Assembly: GCA_029747015.1 (NCBI GenBank)
Contig: JAKOGI010001958.1
Coordinates: 1-64,000 of the forward strand
Reading direction: 5' to 3'
Source of the DNA: Carnegiea gigantea
Lineage: Eukaryota; Streptophyta; Magnoliopsida; Caryophyllales; Cactaceae
Length of the DNA: 64,000 bases
The position numbers and the translations under genes are program-made. Below, piece after piece: positions 1 to 12,100 of the stretch (positions are counted from its first letter, which is position 1; every line of letters begins with the position of its first letter). The notes beneath the pieces are model-generated. The model saw nothing but the letters and a program-made list of their open reading frames with translations. It made no database searches and was not told the DNA's origin.

Positions 1-527
1 TTGAACTTGAAAATGTTGGAAACTTTGAAATGTAGAAGTACAAAGGATAACTTAAGAAAGAAAACTTTGTTGAAGAAAGCTGAGAGGAAGTTTTTGAGAG
101 AGCTTGAAGATGCTTCTTTCTCTTTTTCTCAATCTGCCTTCTTCACTTGACGAGCACTCCTTAAATAGAGATGGAAGAGAGCCCTTCATAATTGTAATTT
201 TGTTTGGACATCAAAAGTAGATACTCTTTGTCGGCCATCATGTACTGAAAAGGTGAGTCTTCTTTTTGTAAAGTAGATTCCTTTTGTCTTGGACACGTAA
301 TGAAAGGTGAGTCATCATCCTTATCATTACACTGTTTGCTTTTTGTTAGTGGGGTCACTGTAGATGAACAGTGTAATTTGTCGAAAGCTGCAAAAGAAAG
401 ATTCGTTAGTACGAATGACCTTTACTTTTGCCAAGGGCCAAATGACCCTTGCAGGCTCTTTTGTATTATTTGGCTTTTGCATTCTGCCAAAGGTCATGTG
501 ACCTGTGCCAGCCTTTGTTTTAATCGT
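1..527 (-). promoter_or_regulatory. Intergenic region and promoter downstream of U1 ORF2A
   Basis: The region contains the palindromic block (around 395-510), a GACTCACCTTT motif at about 251-261 with a related copy near 308, and a TATA-like box CTCTATTTAA on the minus strand at 161-170. The start of the transcribed R region lies at 1-150. A 65-codon open frame (161-358) that begins with GTG and ends at the TATA box is present in every young-lineage copy, but is probably fortuitous. Confidence 0.75.
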
Positions 528-1736
528 TCATAATTCATATGGGTCTTGTGAATCTTGATATATGTCATTATTTTTGTTGTTGTTTGAAGCCGTTGAACTG
601 ACTTAATCAGAGTCATTGGCCTTGTCCAGAATTTTTTGTAAAAATATTTGTCTCATCTGAGGGTCATCTTTGAGATATTCAAGAACCTCTTTCTCTTTTT
701 GGGAGAGACCCTTGTTCTTTGTTCTTGTTGACGATGACGGACTTTCTTTCTTTCGAGGAGTAGAAGGTCCAACATATGTTTTTGCTTCAAATGTATGGAG
801 ATTGTGGAGTGTGAACTTCTTAGATTTGGTGCGACAGTAGTGCTCCACATTTTCACTGCCATATAATTGTGTTTTGAATTCAGGCCACCATTTAACTTTG
901 TAAACCCGGACCAGGGATAGAGGAAATGCATTCTTCAAGTAATTCTAAAGTCTGTATTCCCAGCTAAAAATCCAGGCAATGTTGAATACCCGAAAGAATT
1001 GTAGTTCTTTTGTATACGCATCCAGAGAGGACATATTTTTGTCCCAAAAGTCCCATCCGCCTTGGACTTCTAATGGTAATACAGATAGCGAACATCCGAA
1101 CCAAGTCCACCAGTAGTAAAACCAAATAGGAAATTGTAAGGGACAATTGTCATGAAAATTAAAGAACCAAGAATGGGTTTCAGGTAAATATAGAAAGGCT
1201 CGGTACCAAGCCATTCTATAATCATTGTAATTATAGGTCTGTGGGGCAAATGGTACTGAAAAGTGTCGTTCTTCGAACGGATCTTTCCATTGCTGAGCAC
1301 TGAGAACTTGCCGAATAATACATTTGGAAAAGAGTATGTGGTTCGGGTTGGTTTTGTCATGGGTATGGCTAATATCAGCAGAATGAGTATCTACTAAGAT
1401 TAGCTCATAAAACTGTTGGGTTTTTTGTGTATGGTCAGTGGCAAAATGAAGACTGCCGAAGATCTTTTTGACCAAAGGTTTTAAAATGTCAGTGGTTGGT
1501 ATGGTTTTGTGAGTAGTTAGGCACAAATGTTCTGTGTACCGAACGGTGTAGGAATTGTCATTAGTTGACTTGGTAGTTGGTCGAGAGACCACGGTTTTGT
1601 ATGGTAACAGGGGATAATTGGCTAGGGTTTGGAATTGGTTCTGAAGAGGTAATTTTGTAGGGATAGTAATTTGATAATCTTCTGCTCTTCGAATGCTTTT
1701 GCCTTTGTCTTTGCCTCTTGGTTTGTTTCCACTCAT
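528..1736 (-). pseudogene. ORF2A of U1, unknown-function protein, broken
   Basis: The start is the ATG of the MSGNKP motif, with the RNase H frame running into it. The protein has a basic, DKGK-containing N terminus, a middle rich in W, F and Y (motifs FPIWFYYWW, GGWDFWDKN) and a low-complexity Ser/Lys-rich C terminus ending DPYEL. No enzymatic motif or membrane signature is clear to me. Stops interrupt it at about 943-945 and near 603-605. Location after RNase H matches the second ORF known from florendoviruses, whose function is not established. Confidence 0.8.
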
Positions 1737-3309
1737 TTTGAATTCTGCAAGAGAGATTTATGTGTTAATCTTTCCTTGCAAGAATTCTCTTGGAAGGAAA
1801 TCATATAAAGTATTTGTTTCTCCTTTGATGAATTTAATATCAAAATCAAATGCGGAAAGGATTGCTGGCCATCGGGCAAAAATTTGTTTGGAAACCAGAT
1901 TTTTGACATCCTTTTGTAAAATTTCTTTTGCAGATTTGCAATCGATTCGAATTAGGAATTTTTTGAAATATAAATCATCTTGAAATTTTGTAACACAGAG
2001 AACAATGGATAAAATTTCTTTTTTAATTGTAGAGTAATTCTTTTGTGCACCAAGCCATAACCCTAAATGATATCTAACTAATTGTTCTTGGTAGGGAACC
2101 AAAGAAAGAAAGGAATATTTGTACGAAGACGTTCCATGTCTGAAATCCACTCCTTTTTAATGGATTCCATGAATGAACGATCCATTTGTTCGAACCAAGT
2201 TCGCAAAGAGGTATTTGGAACTGAGTAATAATCAGCTTTGATCATATCCCAGTCGATTTGGAAATTTTTGAAAGAAATACCATTAATTGAAGCTCCAATT
2301 CCAGATGAAGTCGGAGATGGAGGATCAATAATGGGCTCAGGTATAGGATTACGAAACCTATAACAAGTCGAATTGTCGAAATGTTCAGAAGAGGAAGCAA
2401 CATCTGAAAATGATCGTCTATAATTGGAGGGATAAGAATGGTCAGGAGTTTCTTTGATAGAGAAAGAACGAAATTTAAGAAAAATTCTGCCATCAGATTC
2501 TTCTACAATTTCGTCAATATCTCTTCTTTCAATTTGTAAGGAAGGTTGCGGCTCGTGGAGCTCAAGCTCATCTGGGAGAGTTATTTCATCCCATTTGAGT
2601 AATTTTGGAGTGAAGACAGTGGGTTTCTCGTCTTCAATTTGAAGTAAAATTGTTTCTTGGAATTGGAAGGAAGAGGGTTTAAAAACCTTGTATTTAAATT
2701 TGTACTCATAAGTCGAAAATAAATTCGATACATAACAACGAAATTTTTGAAGTCCAAAAATTCGTTTCCTTGTATATGAACATCTGATTTGAGAGCTTCT
2801 GTTGTCATAGGACAGGTTAAATCAACCATAAAATCAGGATAACAATTGAAAAATATAAGACCTTTGCAAATGTTGGTTTGGATCACTGCAAGTAAAGAAG
2901 ATTTGTATTTACGTAATCTTTTGTCACGTAAAGCCATGTAAATGGGAGCATTAATACCTTTTCGTACCAAAGGTTTAATGTCTACTTGTACTAAACCAAT
3001 ATGCATAAATCGATATTTTGCTTGTAAATGTAAATTAATAGCACTTTGTTTAAGCATGTCAATAGTTTGTAAACCATTTTGTAAACTAATGACTTCTTCA
3101 TGCGTTTTGCAAGAATATGCTTTAATGAAATCAAATGTGCCAATTTTATAAATGGTGTCTAACTATATTCTAGGGAGAGACCAATTTGCATAATTGTCTG
3201 GGCTAGGAGCCCTAAATAAAGGTAAGGTTCTTTGTTCATTAGAATTAACGATGTTACCCTGGTTACTATCAGATCTGAAAGACAACATACGCCGTAATCT
3301 AGACGCCAT
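1737..3309 (-). pseudogene. ORF1 of U1: MP, partial CP, deletion, RNase H
   Basis: The start is the ATG of MASRLRR at 3309, preferred over the open frame upstream because that lacks an AUG and the MASRLRR AUG has A at -3 and G at +4. A stop at 3163-3165 cuts the MP early, and U2 has the same stop. A further one-base loss lies near 2660. The 30K-type MP segment spans about 3309-2650 and CP about 2650-2095. The frame then enters RNase H at QEQLVRYH, so the RNase H segment lacks its first catalytic aspartate. No functional product is expected. Confidence 0.85.
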
Positions 3310-3513
3310 GATTATGTATGCATTCAAATCTCTATGCGCAGACAGGTGTATAACGAGACCACCACTGGGACCACCTTCACACGGCTGACTAATGGATTTG
3401 CCTTGGCTGACCAACGCTAGGGACACTACTGTATGCAAGACACAGCTCTATGAGCACAGAGATGCAAACACACACCTAAGCACAACTTCTAAATGCACGT
3501 ATATGCAATCTCA

Positions 3514-3528
3514 CTGGCTCTGATACCA
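3514..3528 (-). promoter_or_regulatory. tRNA-Met primer-binding site of U1
   Basis: On the minus strand this reads TGGTATCAGAGCCAG. It matches the complement of the 3' end of plant initiator tRNA-Met over 15 nt, the minus-strand primer of Caulimoviridae. It lies about 205 nt before the ORF1 AUG. Confidence 0.92.
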
Positions 3529-4223
3529 ACTGGAAACAGGATCGCTAATTAACAGGGAAACTGAAATGTAACTTGAAATGTCTAAATTTTTATTAAAATG
3601 TACAAAGAAACAGTTTAAGTAAAGTACAAATGTAATATGAAGAACTTACACAAATTGTTGAACTTGGAAATGTTGGAAATTTGAAATGTAGAAGTACAAA
3701 ATCGCTAATTAACAGGGAAACTGAAATGTAGAAGTACAAAGGATAACTTAAGAAAGAAAACTTTGTTGAAGAAAGCTGAGAGGAAGTTTTTGAGAGAGCT
3801 TGAAGATGCTTCTTTCTTTTTTTTCAATCTGCCTTCTTCTCTTGACGAGCACTCCTTAAATAGAGATAGAAGAGAGCCCTTCATAATTGTAATTTTGTTT
3901 GGACATCAAAAGTAGATGCTCTTTGTCGGCCATCATGTACTGAAAAGGTGAGACTTCTTTTTGTAAAGCAGATTCCTTTTGTCTTGGACACGTAATGAAA
4001 GGAGAGTCATCATCCTTATCATTACACTGTTTGCTTTTTGTTAGTGGGGTCACTGTAGATGAACAGTGTATTTTGTCGAAAGCTACAAAAGAAAAGATTC
4101 GTTAGTACGAATGGCCTTTACTTTTGCCAAGGGCCAAATGACCCTTGCAGGCTCTTTTGTATTATTTGGCTTTTGCATTTTGCTAAAGGTCATGTGATCT
4201 TTGTCAGCCTTTGTTTTAATCAT
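3529..4223 (-). promoter_or_regulatory. Intergenic region between U2 ORF2A and U1 leader
   Basis: It contains a TATA-like CTCTATTTAA (minus) at 3856-3865, the transcribed R region with a TTTATT complement of AATAAA near 3590, and the palindromic block near 4090-4200. Around 3657-3740 there is a 40-base partial duplication that repeats a piece of the sequence next to the PBS (ATCGCTAATTAACAGGGAAA). The identical duplication occurs at 7345-7430, which marks these two junctions as copies of one event. Confidence 0.8.
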
Positions 4224-5432
4224 TCATAATTCATATGGATCTTGTGAATCCTGGTACATGTCATTATTTTTGTCGTTGTTTGAAGCTGTTGAACTGACTT
4301 TATCAGAGTCATTGGCCTTGTCCAGAATTTTTTGTAAAAATATTTGTCTCATTTGAGGGTCATCTTTGAGATATTCAAGAACTTCTTTCTCTTTTTGGGA
4401 GAGACCCTTGTTCTTTGTTCTTGTTGACGATGACGGACTTTCTTTCTTTCGAGGAGTAGAAGGTCCAACATATGTTTTTGCTTTAAATGTATGGAGATTA
4501 TGGAGTGTGAACTTCTTAGATTTGGTGCGACAGTAGTGCTCCACATTTTCACTGCCACATAATTGTGTTTTGAATTCAGGCCACCATTTAACTTTGTAAA
4601 CCCGGACCAGGGATAGAGGAAATGCATTCTTCAAGTAATGCTGAAGTCTGTATTCCCAGCTAAAAATCCAGGCAATGTTGAATACCCGAAAGAATTGTAG
4701 TTCTTTGGTATACGTATCCAGGGAGGACATATTCTTGTCCCAAAAGTCCCATCCGCCTTGGGCTTCTAAAGGTAATACAGATAGTGAACATCCGTACCAA
4801 GTCCACCAGTAGTAAAACCAAATAGGAAATTATAAGGGACAATTGTCATGGAAATTAAAGAACCAAGAATGGGTTTCAGGTAAATATAGAAAGGCTCGAA
4901 ACCAGGCCATTCTATAATCATTGTAATTATAGGTTTGAGGGGCAAATGGTACAGAAAAGAGCCGTTCTTCGAATGGATCTTTCCATTGCTGAGCACTAAG
5001 AACTTGTCGGATAATGCATTTAGAAAACAGTATGTGGTTCGGGTTGGTTTTGTCATGGGTATGGCTAATATCAGCAGAATGAGTATCTACTAAAATTAGC
5101 TCATAAAACTGTTGGGTTTTTTGTGTATGGTCAGTGGCGAAATGAAGATTGCCAAAGATCTTTTTGACTAAAGGTTTCAACATGTCAGTGGTTAGTAAAG
5201 TTTTGTGAGTAGTGAGACACAAATGTTCTGTGTATCGAACAGTGTAGGAATTGTCAATGGTTGGCTTCGAAGTTGGTCGAGAGACCACGGTTTTGTATGG
5301 TAAGGGTGGATAATTGGCTAGGGTTTGGAATTGGTTTTGAAGAGGTAATTTTGTAGGGACAGTAATTTGATAATCTTCTGCTCTTCGAATGCTTTTGCCT
5401 TTGTCTTTGCCTCTTGGTTTGTTTCCACTCAT
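4224..5432 (-). pseudogene. ORF2A of U2, broken once
   Basis: It starts at the MSGNKP ATG and is continuous with the upstream RNase H frame (open from 5807). One in-frame stop at about 4830 follows NFHDNCPL; the rest is open to the DPYEL end. U10 has the same stop at the same codon, although it lies 40 kb away in opposite orientation. The W/F/Y-rich middle and Ser/Lys-rich tail are as in U1. Function unknown. Confidence 0.82.
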
Positions 5433-6997
5433 TTTGAATTCTGCAGGAGAGATTTGTGTGTTAATCTTTCCTTGCAAGAATTCTCTCGGAAGGAAATCAT
5501 ATAAAGTATTTGTTTCTCCTTTGATATCAAAATCAAATGCGGAAAGGATTGCTTGCCATCGGGCAAAAATTTGTTTGGAAACCAGATTTTTGACATCTTT
5601 TTGTAAAATTTCTTTTGCAGATTTGCAATCAATCTTTAGAAGAAATTTTTTGAAATACAAATCATCCTGAAATTTTGTAACACAGAGAACAATGGATAAA
5701 ATTTCTTTTTTAATTGTAGAATAATTATTTTGTGCACCAATCCATAAACCTGAATAATATCTAACTAATTGTTTCTGGTAGGTGAACCAAAGAAAAGAAA
5801 GCGACATTTGTACGAAGACTTTTCATGTCTGAAATCCACTCACTTTTAATGGATTCCCATGAACGAACGATCCATTTTGTTCGAACCAAGTTCGCAAAGA
5901 GGTATTTGGAACTGAGTAATAATCAGCTTTGATCATATCGAGTCGAATTTGAAATTTTGAAAGAAATACATTAATGGAAGCTCCAATTCCAGATGTAGTC
6001 GGAGATGGAGGATCAATAATGGGCTTAGGTATAGATTACGAAACCTATAACGAGTCGAATTGTCGAAATGTTCAGAAGAGGAAGTAACATCTGAAAATGA
6101 TCGTCTATAATTGGAGGCATAAGAATGATCAGGAGTTTCTTTGATAGAGAAAGAACGAAATTTAAGAAGAACTCTACCATCAGATTCTTCTACAATTTCG
6201 TCAATATCTCTTCTTTCAATTTGTAAGGAAGGTTGGGGCTCGGGGAGCTCAAGCTCATCTGGGAGAGTTATTTCATCCCATTTGAGTAATTTTGGAGTGA
6301 AGACAGTGGGTTTCTTGTCTTCAATTTGAAGTAAAATTGTTTCTTGGGAATTGGAAGGAAGAGGGTTTAAAAACCTTGTATTTAAATTTGTACTCATAGG
6401 TCGAAAATAAATACGATACATAACAACGAAATTTTTGAAGTCCAAAAATTCATTACCTTGTATATGAACATCAAATTTGAGGGCTTCTGTTGTCATAGGA
6501 CAGGTTAAATCAACCATAAAATCAGGATAGCAATTGAAAAATATAGGACCTTTGCAAATGTTAGTTTGGATAACTGCAAGTAAAGAAGATTTGTATTTAC
6601 GTAATCTTTTGTCACGTAAAGCCATATAAATGGGAGCATTAATACCTTTTCGTACCAAAGGTTTAATGGCTACTTGTACTAAACCAATATGCATAAATTG
6701 ATATTTTGCTTGTAAATGTAAATTAATAGCACTTTGTTTAAGCATGTCAATAGTTTGTAAACCATTTTGTAAACTAATGACTTCTTCATGCGTTTTGCAA
6801 GAATATGCTTTAATGAAATCAAATGTGCCAATTTTATAAATGGTGTCTAACTATATTCTAGGGAGAGACCAATTTGCATAATTGTCTGGGCTAGGAGCCC
6901 TAAATAAAGGTAAGGTTCTTTGTTCATTAGAATTAACGATGTTACCCTGGTTACTATCAGATCTGAAAGACAACATACGCCGTAATCTAGACGTCAT
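5433..6997 (-). pseudogene. ORF1 of U2: MP, partial CP, deletion, RNase H
   Basis: The ATG is at 6997 (MTSRLRR variant). A stop at 6851 is shared with U1. The MP-CP frame is then open from about 6745 to 5960 and contains the MP core (NICKGPIFFNCYPDF, DVHIQGNEFLDFKNF) and the acidic linker with IERRDIDEIVEE. Frameshifts follow near 5930-6030. The CP-to-RNase H join is near 5780. RT, AP and the zinc knuckle are absent. Confidence 0.84.
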
Positions 6998-7201
6998 GAT
7001 TATGTATGCATTCAAATCTCTATGCGCAGACAGGTGTATAACGGGACCACCACCGGGACCACCTTCACACGGTTGACCAACGGATTTTCCTTGGCTGACC
7101 AATGCTAGGGACACCACTGTATGCAAGACACAGCTCTATGAACACAGAGATGCAAACACACACCTAAGCACAACTTCTAAATGCACGTATATGCAATCTC
7201 A

Positions 7202-7216
7202 CTGGCTCTGATACCA
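7202..7216 (-). promoter_or_regulatory. tRNA-Met primer-binding site of U2
   Basis: The minus strand reads TGGTATCAGAGCCAG, a 15-nt complement to the 3' end of initiator tRNA-Met, in the same leader position as in U1. Confidence 0.92.
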
Positions 7217-7911
7217 ACTGGAAACAGGATCGCTAATTAACAGGGAAACTGAAATGTAACTTGAAATGTCTAAATTTTTATTAAAATGTACAAAGAAACA
7301 GTTTAAGTAAAGTACAAATGTAATATGAAGAACTTACACAAATTGTTGAACTTGGAAATGTTGGAAATTTGAAATGTAGAAGTACAAAATCGCTAATTAA
7401 CAGGGAAACTGAAATGTAGAAGTACAAAGGATAACTTAAGAAAGAAAACTTTGTTGAAGAAAGCTGAGAGGAAGTTTTTGAGAGAGCTTGAAGATGCTTC
7501 TTTCTTTTTTTTCAATCTGCCTTCTTCTCTTGACGAGCACTCCTTAAATAGAGATAGAAGAGAGCCCTTCATAATTGTAATTTTGTTTGGACATCAAAAG
7601 TAGATGCTCTTTGTCGGCCATCATGTACTGAAAAGGTGAGTTATCTTTTTGTAAAGCAGATTCCTTTTGTCTTGGACACGTAATGAAAGGTGAGTCATCA
7701 TCCTTATCATTACACTGTGTGCTTTTTGTTAGTGGGGTCACTGTAGATGAACAGTGTATTTTGTCGAAGGCTCCAAAAGAAAAGATTCGTTACTACGAAT
7801 GGCCTTTACTTTTGCCAAGGGCCAAATGACCCTTGCAGGCTCTTTTGTGTTATTTGGCTTTTGCATTTTGCCAAAGGTCATGTGACCTTTGCCAGCCTTT
7901 GTTTTAATCGT
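7217..7911 (-). promoter_or_regulatory. Intergenic region between U3 ORF2A and U2 leader
   Basis: A TATA-like CTCTATTTAA (minus) lies at 7544-7553. The palindromic block with CCAAAGGTCATGTGACC lies at about 7870-7890, and the imperfect GGGCCAAATGACCC lies nearby. The 40-base private duplication shared with 3657-3740 is at 7345-7430. Confidence 0.78.
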
Positions 7912-9120
7912 TCATAATTCATATGGGTCTTGTGAATCTTGATACATGTCATTATTTTTGTTATTGTTTGAAGCTGTTGAACTGACTTTATCAGAGTCAT
8001 TGGCCTTGTCCAGAATTTTTTGTAAAAATATTTGTCTCATCTGAGGGTCATCTTTGAGATATTCAAGAACTTCTTTCTCCTTTTGGGAGAGACCCTTGTT
8101 CTTTGTTTTTGTTGATGATGACGGACTTTCTTTCTTTCGAGGAGTAGAAGGTCTAACGTATGTTTGTGCTTCAAATGTATGGAGATTGTGGAGTGTGAAC
8201 TTCTTAGATTTGGTACGACAGTAGTGCTCTACATTTTCACTACCACATAATTGTGTTTTGAATTCAGGCCACCATTTAACTTTGTAAACCCGGACCAGGG
8301 ATAGAGGAAATGTATTCTGCAAGTAATTCTGAAGTCTGTATTCCCAGCTAAAAATCCAGGCAATGTTGAATACCCGAAAGAATTGTAGTTCTTTTGTATA
8401 CGCATCCAGGGAGGACATATTCTTGTCCCAAAAGTCCCATCCGCCTTGGGCTTCTAATGGTAATACAGATAGTGAACATCCGAACCAAGTCCCCCAGTAG
8501 TAAAACCAAATAGGAAATTGTAAGGGACAATTGTCATGAAAATTAAAGAACCAAGAATGAGTTTCAGGTAAATATAGAAAGGCTCGGTACCAAGCCATTC
8601 TATAATCATTGTAATTGTAGGTCTGTGGGGCAAATGGTACTGAAAAGTGTCGTTCTTCGAACGGATCTTTCCATTGCTGAGCACTGAGAACTTGTCGAAT
8701 AATGCATTTGGAAAAGAGTATGTGGTTTGGGTTGGTTTTGTCATGGGTATGGCTAATATCAGCAGAATGAGTATCTACTAAGATTAGCTCATAAAACTGT
8801 TGGGTTTTTTGTGTACAGTCAGTGGCGAAATGAAGACTGCCGAAGATCTTTTTGACCAAAGGTTTTAAAATGTCAGTGGTTGGTATGGTTTTGTGAGTAG
8901 TTAGGCACAAATGTTCTGTATATCGAACGGTGTAGGAATTGTCACTGGTTGGCTTGGTAGGTGGTCGAGAGACCACGGTTTTGTATGGTAAGGGTGGATA
9001 ATTGGCTAGGGTTTGGAATTGGTTTTAAAGAGGTAATTTTGTAGGGACAGTAATTTGATAATCTTCTGCTCTTCGAATGCTTTTGCCTTTGTCTTTGCCT
9101 CTTGGTTTGTTTCCACTCAT
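7912..9120 (-). pseudogene. ORF2A of U3, nearly intact
   Basis: This is one of the best preserved ORF2A copies: after a single stop at 9025 close to the N terminus, 354 codons are open to the natural end. In order it has the basic DKGK start, a Thr/Pro/Lys linker, a conserved block FYELILVDTHSADISHTHD, the aromatic core (WFFNFHDNCPLQFPIWFYYW, GGWDFWDKN), the YKVKWWPEF motif, and a Ser/Lys-rich tail with LSQKEKEVLEYLKDDPQMRQ. I do not recognise a known enzyme fold. A structural or virion-associated role is possible, but nothing in the sequence proves it. Confidence 0.82.
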
Positions 9121-12100
9121 TTTGAATTCTGCAAGAGAGATTTGTGTGTTAATCTTTCCTTGCAAGAATTCTCTTGGAAGGGAATCATATAAAGTATTTG
9201 TTTCTCCTTTGATATCAAAATCAAATGTGGAAAGGATTGCTTGCCATCGGGCAAAAATTGCTTTGGAAACCAGATTTTTGACATCCTTTTGTAAAATTTC
9301 TTTTGCAGATTTGCAATCGATTCGAATCAGGAATTTTTTGAAATATAAATCATCTTGAAATTTTGTAACACAGAGAACAATGGATAAAATTTCTTTTTTA
9401 ATTGTAGAGTAATTCTTTTGTGCACCAAGCCATAACCCTGAATGATATCTAACTAATTGTTCTTGGCCATGCGAGGGTAGTCTTTGTTTTAAAATGCCAC
9501 CATAACCTATGTCAGATGCATCAGTTTCAATGATCCTGAATGCAGAGGGACTGGGAAATGGTAAGATTATAATGCGATCGTTTGGAAAGAAGGCATTTTG
9601 TTTTGATTGGATAAAATTGATTTGTCTAAAAGTTGAGGAAGATTGTAATTCCATAACCTTCTTTTGGTGTGTGGAGGTTAGGAAGTGAAATGTAATAGGA
9701 TTTCCCAAAACTTTTGTATGAATACCACTTTCTGAAACAATAAAGGGGTAAATTTGTGTTAGAAAAGGGGTACCTAAAATCAAATCATTTGTAATATTAC
9801 TAATAACAAGAAATACATTTTTAAAGCGGTAATTGTTATTACGAATATATCCTTTTTCTAATTTGTAACGAATATGTAAAGGATCACCACTAGCACTGAC
9901 AAGCTGTTCATTTGAACGCTCACAGTACTTAGTAGGAACAACTCCTTCTCTAAGGCAATTTTGATCTGCTCCACTGTCAATTAGAGCGATGACATTCATA
10001 GAGAAGTCATCAACAACTAAATTGACTATAAAGTACCATTTTTGAAAGGTAATACGGGATATGGTTTGTAAAAATTGAGTTTGAGGAATATCAACTTCTG
10101 ATATTTCTGAGGAATGTAAATCAGGTGGAGGAAGAGGGGGATTTGCTTTTAGAGATTCTAGCATTGATATTTTTGCATCAATCTCTAAATCTTTTGTTTT
10201 GAGGAGAAGGACATCTGATTTGAGGATACGAACTTGACTTTTGAGTTTGTTAAGCTCAGTTTGTAATTGTTTTGTAGTGACGGGTTGGAAAGGATTTGGA
10301 ATAGGATAATTTTCAAAGGTTTGATTGAAGGATGAAGAAGGTTCAAAATCAAATTTTGGTTTATCTTCTTCTTCAAGGATTAAATCTTTGAGACGCTGAA
10401 GATAATCATTTTTGACATCGAGGTCAGGGATTTGTCCTATTAACTCAATAAGGAATTCTTTTTTGGATTTGGAGGAAATGACATTAAGAGTCTTAATTGG
10501 TGAAGACTCATACTCTGAATCATCACTGGATCCATAATAGTTGTCTTCACTTTCAGACCCTGAGGGTTCCTTAATGAGTAGTGCCAGAAGCTTTTGTTTG
10601 AGTTCTGGATCTTCTGAAGACAACTCATTAATCTTTTGTTCTGTTTTGCATTGAGGAGCCTTGTGGCCTACTTTGCCACATTTGTAACAGACAATGGGCT
10701 TTTGGTCCTTAGCAGACCTTTTCTTTTTTGAAACTTGTTTGGTTTCTTTTTTGACAAAAGGTTTGGATTGAGCAAAGGGCTGTCTTGGTTTGGGCTTTTG
10801 TTTCTTATGGGCCTTTTTACGGGCCGTAGAAGGAGCCATAATCTTTGTAATTCCAAAAGCTTCACAGAACGTACCCATCTTCTTTCTAGATTGGGTTCGC
10901 TCATTCCCATATTTGGATTGAAGCGTAATCTCATTACAAAGACTTAAAGCTTCAGTTTTGACAATACCAAATAATTGACCAAATGTTAATAATCCAAACG
11001 GGATATCATTTGTGCCAAAATTCTGTCTAAGTTTATTGAGGATTCTTTCACCAAATAAATTTGGTAATCCTGCAATAAATCTTTCTTTCCAGAAATCTTT
11101 GGTATTGTCTTCCCGTTTAAGAACATTTGTAAGAAAGACATCCTTATACCATCTATAATCTGCCAAGGAAGGACATCTTAAATTGATAAGAATTGTTTTA
11201 GCAACGGCTTGCTCTTCTTTTGGGTTACCAAGGAAATGAAGAGTAATTGTATGCAAAAGAGTTTGCACACAATCATCTTGTTCTTCTTCAAGTCATGTGG
11301 TAGGGTTCCTTACTATCTTTTTGTGCGTTAGGATGGCTTGTCTTTGTTCTGTGGTAAAGGTATTATCCCACCAAGACTTAAGTTGACCTGTAAAACCTAT
11401 TATTAGGGCAACTGCTATGTTGGTATCACTATGACCCTGTGTTTTGTAAGCATTATGTGTCATCCACATTTCTTGGACTGTGGAAAGGATTTCATGTTCA
11501 GCCTTGCCATCGATATTCCATTGATGAATGGATCTGCCATCAAAACTAGATGAGGCAAAGGATCCACGTTCTTCATATTGAATATAAGGTGGAGTTGGCC
11601 TAGGATAGAAATTCTTTCCTGGACCTCTAGACCAATTGTGAAGTTTGTTAATTGTGGTTGGTTCATCAAGGATATTGTCAATGGTTTGCAGAGTATCATG
11701 ACCTTCTTGTCTCTGAACGTCATGACTCTCTTCTGAGTCATCACTAGACTCATCACTAGTGGACGACTCATCTTGGATCTTTTGACAAGTTTTGTATATG
11801 CAAGATGTTGAGGGTTTGGAAGAAGCTAACTCAAGAGTCTTGAGTTGGTCAGAAATGAGTTTGAGGTAATGATTATTGGAGGATTCTGTTTGTTTATGAA
11901 AGGCTTCTAATCTGGGTTTTGGAATAGTATCTATGTTGAAGAAAGGTGGAGAACCTTCATCTTTAGGTTCTTGCTTGGTATGGATCATTTGGTTACGCTT
12001 GTTTTCAGCAATTTGGGCTGAAACTTGGTTAAGCTGTTCAGCAATTATTTGAAGGATAGTGTTTGTATAATTGGCTTGTTGATGGACCTTTTTAAGGTCA

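Larger units (their letters stand above)
1..3528 (-). mobile_element. Endogenous pararetrovirus unit U1 (short, internally deleted)
   Basis: This unit reads right to left: PBS, leader, MP, N-terminal part of CP, then a jump into RNase H, then ORF2A and an intergenic region. About 3 kb (rest of CP, CCHC, AP, RT) is missing; the join lies near 2090-2100. Its neighbour U2 has the same join and nearly the same length, giving a tandem with a period of about 3.69 kb. The shared join and a shared stop show that the tandem was made after the unit had already decayed. Family assignment rests on the MP, RNase H and tRNA-Met PBS. Confidence 0.88.
3529..7216 (-). mobile_element. Endogenous pararetrovirus unit U2 (short, internally deleted)
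   Basis: The order is the same as U1: PBS, MP, N-terminal CP, jump to RNase H near 5780, ORF2A, intergenic region. It shares with U1 the CP-to-RNase H join, the early MP stop and, at its flanks, a 40-base duplication. The two units therefore come from segmental duplication of one defective form rather than from two integrations of an intact virus. Confidence 0.88.
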
